Source of the DNA: Caldilineaceae bacterium
GTDB lineage: Bacteria > Chloroflexota > Anaerolineae > Caldilineales > Caldilineaceae
Direction of reading: 5' to 3'
Assembly (NCBI GenBank): GCA_019637645.1
Contig: JAHBVH010000138.1
Location: 1-8,258 of the forward strand
DNA length: 8,258 nucleotides
A program made the position numbers and the translations under genes. Shown piece after piece: positions 1 to 5,917 of the stretch; position 1 is the stretch's first letter, and the number at the start of each line of letters is the position of its first letter. The notes under the pieces were generated by a model. The model had not been told where the DNA came from, made no database searches, and saw nothing but the letters and a program-made list of their open reading frames with translations.

Positions 1-2
1 AC

Positions 3-668
3 CTTAGATTTCATATGTACGCATATGGACCGACAGGTACTGTACTGGCAGAGATAAGGTGGAACAGTGCATCCAGAAACCCAGCAATGGCTACTGGTAT
101 TTTAACCAAAGGTACCTATAAAATCAGCATACAAAATAATGGTATCGGCCCCTACAAACTATATATCGGTTGTGTTACGGTTAATGGCGAAGTGAAGCCT
201 GGTGACATTGTCCAACCTACGCCCACGCCAGCACCCCTACCCACACCGACACCCCGTTCCACCATCCTGGACAGTGGCCCAACCTTTTCTGGCACTGGCT
301 TTCCTGGTTTAGCCCCTGTTGACTTCTCGGCTGTTGCCAAAGTCCCCTTGTTACTCGACACTGTCATGACCGGCGTCATCCCCACCGGCAATGAAATTCT
401 CGGCTTCACGCTGGACGCTGCCGCCGGCGACACCCTCGATCTCAGCTACACCCGCATCTCCGGCAACATGAATCTGGGATTGGTCGTGCTATCGGAAAGC
501 AATGAGGTTTTCTTCCAAGCCAGTCTGGTCACGTCGGAAGCATTATCGACGCGGTTCACCTTGCCCACCGCTGGCACTTACACCATCGGCGTCTTCCGCA
601 TCAGCCTGGTCGAGCCAGCAGTGGTGGAGCCGACGGTGTTTCAGTTGCAGGGAAATTTGATCGAGTAA
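3..668 (+). CDS. Exported PPC-like beta-domain protein, 5' end missing
   Basis: This is the C-terminal part of a probable extracellular or cell-surface protein. The reading frame is open to the left edge of the window (Leu-Arg-Phe-His precede the first Met at 15), so the gene very likely begins upstream. About 55 residues at the start, ending in the pattern GTYKISIQNNGIGPYKLYIG, resemble the last strands of a bacterial pre-peptidase C-terminal (PPC) beta domain. A Pro/Thr linker (PTPTPAPLPTPTP) follows at about residues 68-80 from that Met. A second beta domain runs to the stop, with the pattern GFTLDAAAGDTLDLSYT early and GTYTIGVFR near the end, also PPC-like. The role is unknown; such domains usually accompany secreted enzymes or adhesins. 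Part of the second domain is duplicated at 1301-1492. The domain name comes from pattern recognition only. Confidence 0.75.
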   Translation, partial: LRFHMYAYGPTGTVLAEIRWNSASRNPAMATGILTKGTYKISIQNNGIGPYKLYIGCVTVNGEVKPGDIVQPTPTPAPLPTPTPRSTILDSGPTFSGTGFPGLAPVDFSAVAKVPLLLDTVMTGVIPTGNEILGFTLDAAAGDTLDLSYTRISGNMNLGLVVLSESNEVFFQASLVTSEALSTRFTLPTAGTYTIGVFRISLVEPAVVEPTVFQLQGNLIE

Positions 669-683
669 GAGAAGAGTATTTGA

Positions 684-731
684 ACGCACCTAGCCTGTTA
701 TTCTTCCCCTTTGGGTTCAGGCTAGGTGCGT
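684..731 (+). terminator. Hairpin after the PPC-like gene, probable terminator
   Basis: A perfect inverted repeat has arms CGCACCTAGCCTG (685-697) and CAGGCTAGGTGCG (718-730), plus one flanking A-T pair, with a 20-nt loop. It begins 15 nt after the stop of the PPC-like gene. The following sequence (TGTTATAATTTTATA) is T/A-rich but has no clean T run, so termination strength is uncertain. The 3' arm lies inside the spacer of the candidate brnT promoter. Confidence 0.55.
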
Positions 732-739
732 GTTATAAT
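711..739 (+). promoter_or_regulatory. Candidate sigma-70-type promoter for brnTA
   Basis: TTGGGT (711-716) and a perfect TATAAT (734-739) are separated by 17 bp, and TG at 731-732 makes an extended -10. Transcription would start near 746, about 45 nt before the preferred brnT start. The spacer contains the 3' arm of the preceding hairpin. Confidence 0.55.
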
Positions 740-743
740 TTTA

Positions 744-757
744 TACGGGTAACCGTA
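744..757 (+). promoter_or_regulatory. Possible BrnA operator (short inverted repeat)
   Basis: The arms TACGG and CCGTA flank a 4-nt centre (GTAA) just downstream of the -10 box, around the predicted transcription start. BrnA-type ribbon-helix-helix antitoxins repress their own promoter, and this is where such an operator would be expected. The repeat is short and could be chance. Confidence 0.25.
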
Positions 758-789
758 GCCTGAACTATTGATTGATGGGATGTAGCTCT

Positions 790-1086
790 GTGCAGTACAG
801 CTTTGAATGGGATCCAAACAAAGAGCGAACGAATCGTCAGAAACACAAGATTAGTTTCCACCAAGCAGCGTCCGTCTTTCGTGATCCTAACCAACTCACG
901 ACTTACGATGAAGATCACACTGAGCATGAGGAACGGTGGCTAACCATTGGGCTTGACGCTAGTGGCATTATACGGGTCATCAGTCATACATTTGAACGAC
1001 TAGATGCAGAGACGATAAACATCCGAATCATTTCTGCCCGTAAGGCTGTAGAGGATGAGGTTGTGCAATATGAAACTGGAATCTGA
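790..1086 (+). CDS. brnT: BrnT family toxin (predicted ribonuclease)
   Basis: This is the toxin of a type II toxin-antitoxin pair. Characterised BrnT proteins have a RelE-like fold and cleave RNA, inhibiting translation until bound by BrnA. The family pattern is clear along the whole 98-residue protein: FEWDPNK near the N terminus, an N-x-x-K-H-K-I-S-F block, VFRDP, a DEDHTEHEERW segment, then IRIISARKA and a C-terminal QYE. I chose GTG at 790 because it gives an N terminus (MQYSFEWD) like typical BrnT proteins and has GGGA 9 nt upstream. In-frame ATG at 775 and TTG at 772 are alternatives adding 5-6 residues, neither with a clear Shine-Dalgarno. The stop is 1 nt before the preferred antitoxin start, so the pair is co-transcribed. 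Toxin-first order is standard for BrnTA. Codon use looks less G+C-rich than the metabolic genes downstream, which fits transfer. Confidence 0.88.
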   Translation: MQYSFEWDPNKERTNRQKHKISFHQAASVFRDPNQLTTYDEDHTEHEERWLTIGLDASGIIRVISHTFERLDAETINIRIISARKAVEDEVVQYETGI

Positions 1087-1087
1087 G

Positions 1088-1288
1088 ATGAAAGACAAGT
1101 ACGATTTTTCAAAGGGCGAACGCGGTAAGTTCTACAATCCCAATGCTGTGTTCAAGTTTCCCCTTTATCTGGAACCAGATGTGGATGCCTATATGACCAA
1201 ACTAGCAGAACGAAAAGGGGTGGATGTGCAAGCACTCGTAAATGAGTGGCTGCGTTCCAGCATTCAGCTAGTCAAAAGCGCCCAGTAG
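1088..1288 (+). CDS. brnA: BrnA family antitoxin
   Basis: This protein is predicted to neutralise the adjacent BrnT and repress the operon promoter. It is 66 residues long. The N terminus carries the YDFSKGxRGKFYNP block typical of BrnT partners, thought to wrap the toxin. Next comes a short beta strand (FKFPLYLEP) and two helices ending in VDVQALVNEWLR, consistent with a ribbon-helix-helix DNA-binding dimerisation unit. ATG 1088 was chosen because it lies 1 nt after the toxin stop, has GGA 7 nt upstream, and begins MKDKYDFSKG as in relatives. ATGs at 1070 and 1055 would overlap the toxin gene and add 6 or 11 residues. The TAG stop is followed in the same frame by the remnant at 1301-1492. 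Confidence 0.85.
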   Translation: MKDKYDFSKGERGKFYNPNAVFKFPLYLEPDVDAYMTKLAERKGVDVQALVNEWLRSSIQLVKSAQ

Positions 1289-1300
1289 CTTTTTTCGGAT

Positions 1301-1492
1301 CAGGAAATCCTCGGCTTTATGCTGGACGCCACCGCCGGCGACATGCTCGACCTCAGCTACACCCGCGTCTCTGGCAACATGAACCTGGGATTGGTCGTGC
1401 TTTCGGCAGACAACCACGTCTTCTTTCAAGCCAGTTTGGTCACGTCGGAGTCATTATCTGCCCGTTTCATCCTCCCAGAGGAAGGGCAGTAA
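1301..1492 (+). pseudogene. Truncated copy of the PPC-like beta domain
   Basis: Read from 1301, this stretch encodes QEILGFMLDATAGD and onward to RFILPEEGQ and a TAA at 1490-1492, about 63 codons. It matches 390-566 of the upstream gene at a constant offset of 911 nt. By hand count over 58 codons (1304-1477), 143 of 174 bases and 48 of 58 residues agree. It has no convincing start: its frame runs back only to the brnA TAG. It lacks the first part of the domain and the last strands (GTYTIGVFR and beyond). Sixteen of the 26 differing codons are synonymous, which suggests it diverged as a functional paralogue before being truncated. It is not expected to be translated on its own; the Mets inside it have no good ribosome binding site. 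Confidence 0.8.
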
Positions 1493-1573
1493 TATTGCCA
1501 AAATCCAACGATAATCCAAAATGATGGCTCATAGTAACGCCGACCTTTGCAACAGACCACACTGGTGACGCCG

Positions 1574-3277
1574 ATGAACCGTTCCGCGATTCTCAATCAA
1601 CTTCAGCAACAACCGAACCGCTCTGTCCTAATTATTGGGGGCGGCGTCAATGGCATTGCTACCTTTCGCGATCTGGCGCTCCAGGGCGTTGATGTGCTGC
1701 TCATCGACCGGGCCGACTTCTGTTCGGGGGCCAGCGCTGCTTCGTCCCATATGGCGCATGGGGGCATTCGCTATCTGGAAAATGGGGAATTTCGGCTGGT
1801 GCGCGAGGCGGTCGAAGAGCGCAACCGGCTGATCCAAAACGCGCCCCACTATGTAACGCCCCTGCCCACCGTCATCCCGATTTTCAAGTGGTTTTCGGGC
1901 TTATTCAATGCTCCGCTCAAATTTTTAGGGTTGCTGGATCGACCCGCCGAACGGGGCGCGGCGATTATCAAGCTGGGCTTGCTGATGTATGATGCCTACA
2001 CCGGGGCGACGCGCACGGTGCCACGCCACGAATTTTTGACGCGCACAGCCGCGTTGGCACGCTATCCCGATCTCAATCCCACGGTGGTTAGTGTCGCCCA
2101 ATATTATGATGGCCTGATCCGGGCACCAGAACGCCTCTGTGTGGAGATGGTTGCCGATGCAGAGGCAGCTTCGCCCCAAGCCCACGCGCTCAACTATGTC
2201 AGCGTGGCCGGAGCCGCGGGCAACCAAGTACAGCTCCGCGATGAGCTGACAGGGACGACCTTCCCAGTGCGCCCCCAACTTGTGATCAACGCCGCCGGTC
2301 CATGGATCGACGTTGCCAATGAACGTTTGGGCCAACCGACCCAGTTGATTGGCGGCACCAAAGGCTCCCATCTGGTGTTGGATCATCCAGCGCTACGCCA
2401 AGCGATTGGGGAACATGAGTTTTTCTTTGAAAATAGCGATGGCCGCATTGTGTTGATCTGCCCGCTGGAAGATCGGGTCTTGGTGGGAACCTCAGATTTG
2501 CGGCTCAACAACCCAGACGAGGCCGTCTGCACCGATGAAGAGATTGACTATTTTTTGGGGATGACGGCCCGGGTCTTTCCCAAACTCACCGTCAACCGTT
2601 CACAGGTTGTCTTCACCTTCTCGGGTGTCCGCCCCCTACCCTCGGGAAAAAGCAAAACCACCGGCCAGATTAGCCGCGACCATAGTATTGAGGTGCTGGA
2701 GCCGCGCGACGGGCTGGCTTTCCCCATTTTCAATTTAGTGGGTGGAAAATGGACGACCTTTCGTGCCTTTGCTGAACAGGCCACGGACCAAGCGTTGACC
2801 CACTTGGGGAAGCGCCGCCAAAATCATACGGCAGCGATAGCCATTGGTGGTGGCCGGGGCTATCCCACCACGCCACCGGAACGCGTAGCTTGGATCGAGC
2901 AACAACACGCCCAAAGCGGGCTATCCAGCCCCCAGATCGACACCCTGCTCCATCGCTATGGCACCTTGGCTGCGCCCCTGATTGCCGACTTGATTGCACA
3001 TCGCGCCCAGGGTGCCGATCAACCCTTACAACAGCGCCCTGACTATCTGCGCGGGGAAATCGCCTATCTAGCACGTACCGAAAAGGTGATTCACCTCGAT
3101 GATTTTGTCCTACGCCGGACTTCTTTGGGTATGTTAGGGTTGGTTACGCGGCCCTTATTGGCCGAATTGGCTGAAATTATTGGTGAGATCCATGGGTGGT
3201 CCGCCGCGGAAAGAGAAGCCGAGGTTAGACGTGCCATCAGCTTGCTTGCGCAACGTCATCGTGTACAGCTTTCCTGA
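1574..3277 (+). CDS. glpD: FAD-dependent glycerol-3-phosphate dehydrogenase
   Basis: This enzyme oxidises sn-glycerol 3-phosphate to dihydroxyacetone phosphate and passes electrons via FAD to quinones at the inner face of the membrane. The 567-residue length is normal for the family. The FAD-binding Rossmann motif is at residues 22-27 (GGGVNG), with an acidic residue ending the second strand at Asp45. The family block SGASAASSHMAHGGIRYLE spans 51-69. Substrate-site signatures follow: Arg353 in SGVRPLPSG, SRDH at 367-370 and GGKWTT from 390. The last 130 or so residues form the helical C-terminal domain, with RGEIAYLARTEKVIHLDDF and VLRRTSLGMLG. ATG 1574 (GGTG 6 nt upstream) is preferred over an in-frame TTG at 1547 because the extra nine residues lie outside the conserved region. 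No glycerol kinase, facilitator or regulator is nearby. The 3' end overlaps the convergent gene by 22 nt. The anaerobic GlpA subunit is an alternative name, but no glpB or glpC is present. Confidence 0.9.
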   Translation: MNRSAILNQLQQQPNRSVLIIGGGVNGIATFRDLALQGVDVLLIDRADFCSGASAASSHMAHGGIRYLENGEFRLVREAVEERNRLIQNAPHYVTPLPTVIPIFKWFSGLFNAPLKFLGLLDRPAERGAAIIKLGLLMYDAYTGATRTVPRHEFLTRTAALARYPDLNPTVVSVAQYYDGLIRAPERLCVEMVADAEAASPQAHALNYVSVAGAAGNQVQLRDELTGTTFPVRPQLVINAAGPWIDVANERLGQPTQLIGGTKGSHLVLDHPALRQAIGEHEFFFENSDGRIVLICPLEDRVLVGTSDLRLNNPDEAVCTDEEIDYFLGMTARVFPKLTVNRSQVVFTFSGVRPLPSGKSKTTGQISRDHSIEVLEPRDGLAFPIFNLVGGKWTTFRAFAEQATDQALTHLGKRRQNHTAAIAIGGGRGYPTTPPERVAWIEQQHAQSGLSSPQIDTLLHRYGTLAAPLIADLIAHRAQGADQPLQQRPDYLRGEIAYLARTEKVIHLDDFVLRRTSLGMLGLVTRPLLAELAEIIGEIHGWSAAEREAEVRRAISLLAQRHRVQLS

Positions 3278-3549
3278 GCCTTATCACCCCAGCCTTTGCG
3301 GAATTCTGTAAGCCAACGGTCGATCGCTTCACCGCTATGTAGATCTGGATGATGCTCATCTGTCCAAGCCCCAGCTGTTTCCTCAATAGCCGCGCTTTGT
3401 TCTTCTAAAGCCAAATATTCTTCAATGGCCTCTACAATAAATTCGCTGCGTTGTCGTTTAGGAATGCGTTCATTCAAGCGGTTTAGTAACGTAATGGGGA
3501 TCGTTACAGTAATCTTTTGCGCTTCCGGATTGACCGTCTCTATAGCCAT
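3256..3549 (-). CDS. CopG/RHH-type antitoxin-like protein, no toxin nearby
   Basis: A 97-residue protein on the opposite strand. Residues 10-50 fit a ribbon-helix-helix DNA-binding unit: a beta strand (KITVTIP), helix A (LLNRLNERIP), a turn with RQRSEF, and helix B (IVEAIEEYLALEEQ). The acidic, Trp-containing remainder (ETAGAWTDEHHPDL, then DRWLTEFRKGW) resembles the toxin-binding tail of antitoxins, and antitoxin or autoregulator is the best guess. The start is well supported by a full-strength AAGGAGGT 8 nt before ATG. The gene ends 22 nt inside glpD, so no toxin can follow in the usual downstream place, and none is visible upstream. It may be an orphan antitoxin or a transcription regulator. 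Confidence 0.72.
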   Translation of the reverse strand: MAIETVNPEAQKITVTIPITLLNRLNERIPKRQRSEFIVEAIEEYLALEEQSAAIEETAGAWTDEHHPDLHSGEAIDRWLTEFRKGWGDKAQESCTR

Positions 3550-3557
3550 CTATCAAT

Positions 3558-3565
3558 ACCTCCTT
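3558..3565 (-). promoter_or_regulatory. Strong Shine-Dalgarno of the RHH gene
   Basis: On the - strand, AAGGAGGT ends 8 nt before the ATG at 3549. It is a near-complete match to the anti-Shine-Dalgarno sequence and is the strongest site in the window along with that of the creatininase gene. It supports the reality and start of this small gene. Confidence 0.8.
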
Positions 3566-3655
3566 CTAGCTGGCTACAGCATACTATAACCACAACGCGC
3601 CCTCAGGCTATCCGAACAAAGCGCCGCTCGATAGGTAGCATCGAATTCTGCCCCG

Positions 3656-3664
3656 TGCTATAAT
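3656..3664 (+). promoter_or_regulatory. Candidate extended -10 promoter upstream of the creatininase gene
   Basis: TGCTATAAT is a perfect TATAAT preceded by TGn. No -35 hexamer stands out at 16-18 bp, which extended -10 promoters can tolerate. It would give a leader of about 150 nt before ATG 3820. The rest of the gap 3566-3819 holds no gene or strong repeat that I can see. Confidence 0.35.
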
Positions 3665-3819
3665 GAAATTCGGACTCCCCAGGCAGCCTCTGGCCGTCAG
3701 TCCAAAGCATAGATTGTTATCATTTTGCTCGCGTAAAACACTTTAGCCGCGCCTTGGGTGATCATGGATTGGCCCAGGTGACGGCGGCCATAGGGAAATG
3801 AGATTCAGGAGGATTCATC

Positions 3820-4719
3820 ATGCGTGAAGTTCGTTGGGAACGGATGTTTCCCGATCAACTGGAGGAGGCGCTGACCGCTTGCCCGGTTATCTATTTTGCC
3901 TATGGCCTCTGTGAACCACACGGGCCGCAGAATGCCGTCGGTTTGGACGCGCTCAAGGCGCACGCGATCTGCTGTCGGGCCGCGCAAGAGCATGGCGGCA
4001 TTGTCGCGCCCCCCGATTATTGGCACATCCACGAAATTGGCCTCTATGCCGCTTGGGCCGCCGAGTGGGCAGGCGAGGCACGGCCCTGGTTGACCGCGGT
4101 GCCACCATGGGTCCATTTCAAGAATATTTGCTATCATCTACGCGCTGCCGATGCCTTGGGCTTTCAGGCCGCGATTCTGTTAACCGGCCACTATGGTCCC
4201 AACTGGCAGGATCTCAAAACGCTGCTCGATTTGCTACAGCCCCACTTTGCCATGCGCCTTTATGGGTTACCCGATTTTGAAGCGAATCAACCCGGTTTTG
4301 ATAATGACGGCAAAGCCACTGGCGACCACGCGGGCAAAGTCGAAACTTCTCTCCTGTGGGCATTGGAGCCCGCTTGTGTCGATGTCTCGCGCCTGCCCCC
4401 CGCCGACGCGCCGGGTCCGCACTTTGCCATGGGGCCGAATGCCGCCCAAGCCGACCGGCGCGTCGGTGAGCGCATGATCGATGACGAAGTCCGTTGGTTG
4501 GGTGATAAAGCCGCCGAACTTCTGGCCGCCTATGCGCAATTCCAACCGATTGAACGCCAACCGCTCAGTTTTATGGCGATTGAAGAGATCTGGGCCGCTG
4601 ACGTGCTGCCCAAACTGCCTGAGTTCAAAACCATGCAATATCTCAACCGCACGCCACCACCTGCCGACTCGCGTTGGCAGCTAAATTATACGATTCCTAC
4701 CAGTCCGATAAAGGGATAG
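3820..4719 (+). CDS. Creatininase family amidohydrolase
   Basis: This is a predicted cytosolic metal-dependent hydrolase of the creatininase superfamily. Members cut amide bonds in creatinine, in formamide intermediates of flavin/F420 synthesis (ArfB) or in the mycofactocin peptide (MftE). The 299-residue length is typical or slightly long. The N-terminal metal block is clear: YGLCEPHGPQNAVGLDAL gives Glu32, His34 and Asp43. The second block, LTGHYGPNW, gives His124. The third, GDHAGKVETS at 168-177, gives Glu175. The second block reads GHYG, without the second Glu found in true creatininase, so I do not call it creatinine hydrolase. AGGAGG at 3807-3812, 7 nt from ATG, fixes the start. It is the first gene of the same-strand catabolic-looking set and is separated from the next gene by a 77-nt gap with a hairpin. 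The substrate is unknown. Confidence 0.85.
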   Translation: MREVRWERMFPDQLEEALTACPVIYFAYGLCEPHGPQNAVGLDALKAHAICCRAAQEHGGIVAPPDYWHIHEIGLYAAWAAEWAGEARPWLTAVPPWVHFKNICYHLRAADALGFQAAILLTGHYGPNWQDLKTLLDLLQPHFAMRLYGLPDFEANQPGFDNDGKATGDHAGKVETSLLWALEPACVDVSRLPPADAPGPHFAMGPNAAQADRRVGERMIDDEVRWLGDKAAELLAAYAQFQPIERQPLSFMAIEEIWAADVLPKLPEFKTMQYLNRTPPPADSRWQLNYTIPTSPIKG

Positions 4720-4757
4720 AAGTTGGAGACTGATAACGAATCTCCAGTCTCCAGCTT
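4720..4757 (+). repeat. Inverted repeat immediately after the creatininase stop
   Basis: The arms AAGTTGGAGACTG (4720-4732) and CAGTCTCCAGCTT (4745-4757) pair over 13 bp with one G-U and a 12-nt loop. There is no T run after it, so it is a weak terminator at best. It may instead stabilise the 3' end or partly uncouple the two genes. It is close to a GGAGACTGG-type short repeat. Confidence 0.6.
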
Positions 4758-4796
4758 TCCGACGGTTCAATTCTAAATTAGATAAAGGTTCTTTTT

Positions 4797-5546
4797 ATGA
4801 GCGATCCAATTGCAAATGTTCAAGGCAAGATTATTTTGATTACGGGCGCGGCGCAAGGCATTGGTGAAGCGACGGCCCGCCTCTGTGCCGAACGGGGCGC
4901 GCGAGTGATTTTGGCCGATGTGAAAGAAAAGGGCGCGGATGTGGCGGCTTCGATCCGCGAGCGCGGTGGCGACGCGACTTTCTACAAGGTTGATGTTCGC
5001 GCCGAAGCAGCCGTGATCGCGCTCTTTGAGCAGGTCCAGGCCAGCCATAGTGGGATCGATGTGTTGATCTGTGCGGCGGGTGTGTTACAAGGCCAATTTC
5101 TCCAGCCGGAGGAATTTCCTTTGGAGACCTTTGAATTTGTCATGGATGTCAATGTCAAGGGCACCTTCTTATGCACTAAATATGCTACGCCCTTGCTGGC
5201 AGCTTCGCAGGGAGTCATGCTCTTGATCGCTTCGGGTGCAGGGGTCATTGGTGGGAGTTCCTCGATTGCCTACGGCACCAGCAAAGGCGCGGTCAATGGT
5301 TTGGGCATGGTGCTGGCCAGTCACCTCGCGCCACGCAAGATCCGCGTCAATGTGATCTGCCCCGGTAGCCTCAACACCGAAATGAAGCGCAATGTCATTC
5401 AAACCCAGGCCGAGCGGCAGGGCAGCGATGCCGATGCCCTCATTGCGTCCTCCGAGTTGGGCGATCCGATTGGGGTGGCCCGCCTGCTCGCCTACTTGGC
5501 CTCGGACGATGGCGACTACGTGCGGCGCAATCTGTTTACCCGGTAG
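4797..5546 (+). CDS. Short-chain dehydrogenase/reductase (classical SDR)
   Basis: This is an NAD(H)-dependent oxidoreductase interconverting an alcohol or sugar hydroxyl with a ketone or lactone; the substrate is unknown. The 249-residue length is standard. The cofactor motif TGAAQGIG is at 16-23. Asp41 at the end of the second strand favours NAD over NADP. CAAG at 92-95 replaces the usual NNAG. The catalytic tetrad is complete: Asn119 (in NVKG), Ser146, Tyr159 and Lys163 (YGTSK), with Ser and Tyr 13 residues apart as expected. PGSLNTEM matches the cofactor-side PG motif. The C terminus ends YVRRNLFTR and lacks the common VDGG; some SDRs do end this way, so I do not call it truncated. AAGG at 4785-4788 lies 8 nt before ATG. 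A clear terminator follows, so it closes the first transcription unit of the catabolic set. Confidence 0.9.
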   Translation: MSDPIANVQGKIILITGAAQGIGEATARLCAERGARVILADVKEKGADVAASIRERGGDATFYKVDVRAEAAVIALFEQVQASHSGIDVLICAAGVLQGQFLQPEEFPLETFEFVMDVNVKGTFLCTKYATPLLAASQGVMLLIASGAGVIGGSSSIAYGTSKGAVNGLGMVLASHLAPRKIRVNVICPGSLNTEMKRNVIQTQAERQGSDADALIASSELGDPIGVARLLAYLASDDGDYVRRNLFTR

Positions 5547-5567
5547 GGGTCTGAGACCGCCCAACTG

Positions 5568-5603
5568 AAGCACCGGGCGAGGGAACAACGCCCGGTGGCT
5601 TTT
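5568..5603 (+). terminator. Rho-independent terminator after the SDR gene
   Basis: CACCGGGCG (5571-5579) pairs perfectly with CGCCCGGTG (5589-5597) across a 9-nt loop. AAG and CTT extend the stem past a single-base bulge. A TTTT run ends it. The hairpin starts 22 nt after the SDR stop. Confidence 0.78.
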
Positions 5604-5712
5604 GGGGGCCTGTTGGGCGCGGGCAGCTTACCGATTTTCATCATTACTCTTCCTGAAAGCTTGTCAGGTATGGACGCGTTCTATACCCATTTTCCAACAG
5701 GCTCTTACAGAT

Positions 5713-5803
5713 CACGTCTCACGTCCCAAGCCCCAAGTCCCACCTCCCAAGCCCCAAGTCCCAAGTCCCACGTCCCAAGTCCCACGTCCCAAGTCCCACG
5801 TCT
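5713..5803 (+). repeat. Thirteen tandem 7-bp repeats (consensus CAMGTCC)
   Basis: Thirteen uninterrupted heptamers occupy 91 bp, in the order CACGTCT, CACGTCC, CAAGCCC, CAAGTCC, CACCTCC, CAAGCCC, CAAGTCC, CAAGTCC, CACGTCC, CAAGTCC, CACGTCC, CAAGTCC, CACGTCT. The last six alternate as a 14-bp higher-order unit. The array lies in the 314-nt gap between the SDR terminator and the DUF3830 gene and ends 10 bp before a candidate -35 box. The rest of the gap (5604-5712) shows nothing I can name. Open frames through the array arise from the repeat and are not genes. Confidence 0.92.
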
Positions 5804-5813
5804 CTGTGCGTCA

Positions 5814-5842
5814 TTGGTGGAAACGGCAGTCGTTTGTATAAT
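5814..5842 (+). promoter_or_regulatory. Candidate promoter for the DUF3830-EamA unit
   Basis: TTGGTG (5814-5819) and a perfect TATAAT (5837-5842) lie 17 bp apart, with predicted initiation near 5849 and a leader of about 70 nt. It sits downstream of the SDR terminator and just after the heptamer array, where a new transcription unit must start. Confidence 0.55.
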
Positions 5843-5917
5843 AGCGTTAGGGCTTACTCAAGCTCATCAACAACGCTATCGGCTGAGTTACCGTAACATG
5901 CATCTCATGGAGCACAC

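Noticed and set aside
1246..1524. Open frame of 92 codons crossing the brnA end and the domain remnant
   Set aside because: The Arg/His/Pro-rich translation is an out-of-frame reading; the 1301-1492 frame matching the upstream domain explains the sequence.
1493..1573. Promoter upstream of glpD (GATAAT at 1510-1515, TTGCCA at 1495-1500)
   Set aside because: The spacing of 9 bp is wrong, and no alternative -35 fits.
1925..2386. Long open frame antisense to glpD
   Set aside because: It is a shadow of the G+C-rich coding strand: no ribosome binding site, and glpD conservation accounts for the sequence.
3583..3588. TATAGT as -10 for the - strand RHH gene
   Set aside because: No acceptable -35 at 16-18 bp; the nearest candidate (TTGTTC) is 25 bp away.
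5548..5558. Small palindrome GGTCTGAGACC
   Set aside because: A five-base stem with a one-base loop is too small to call, and the real terminator follows at 5568.
5713..5803. CRISPR array
   Set aside because: The units are 7 bp and contiguous with no spacers.
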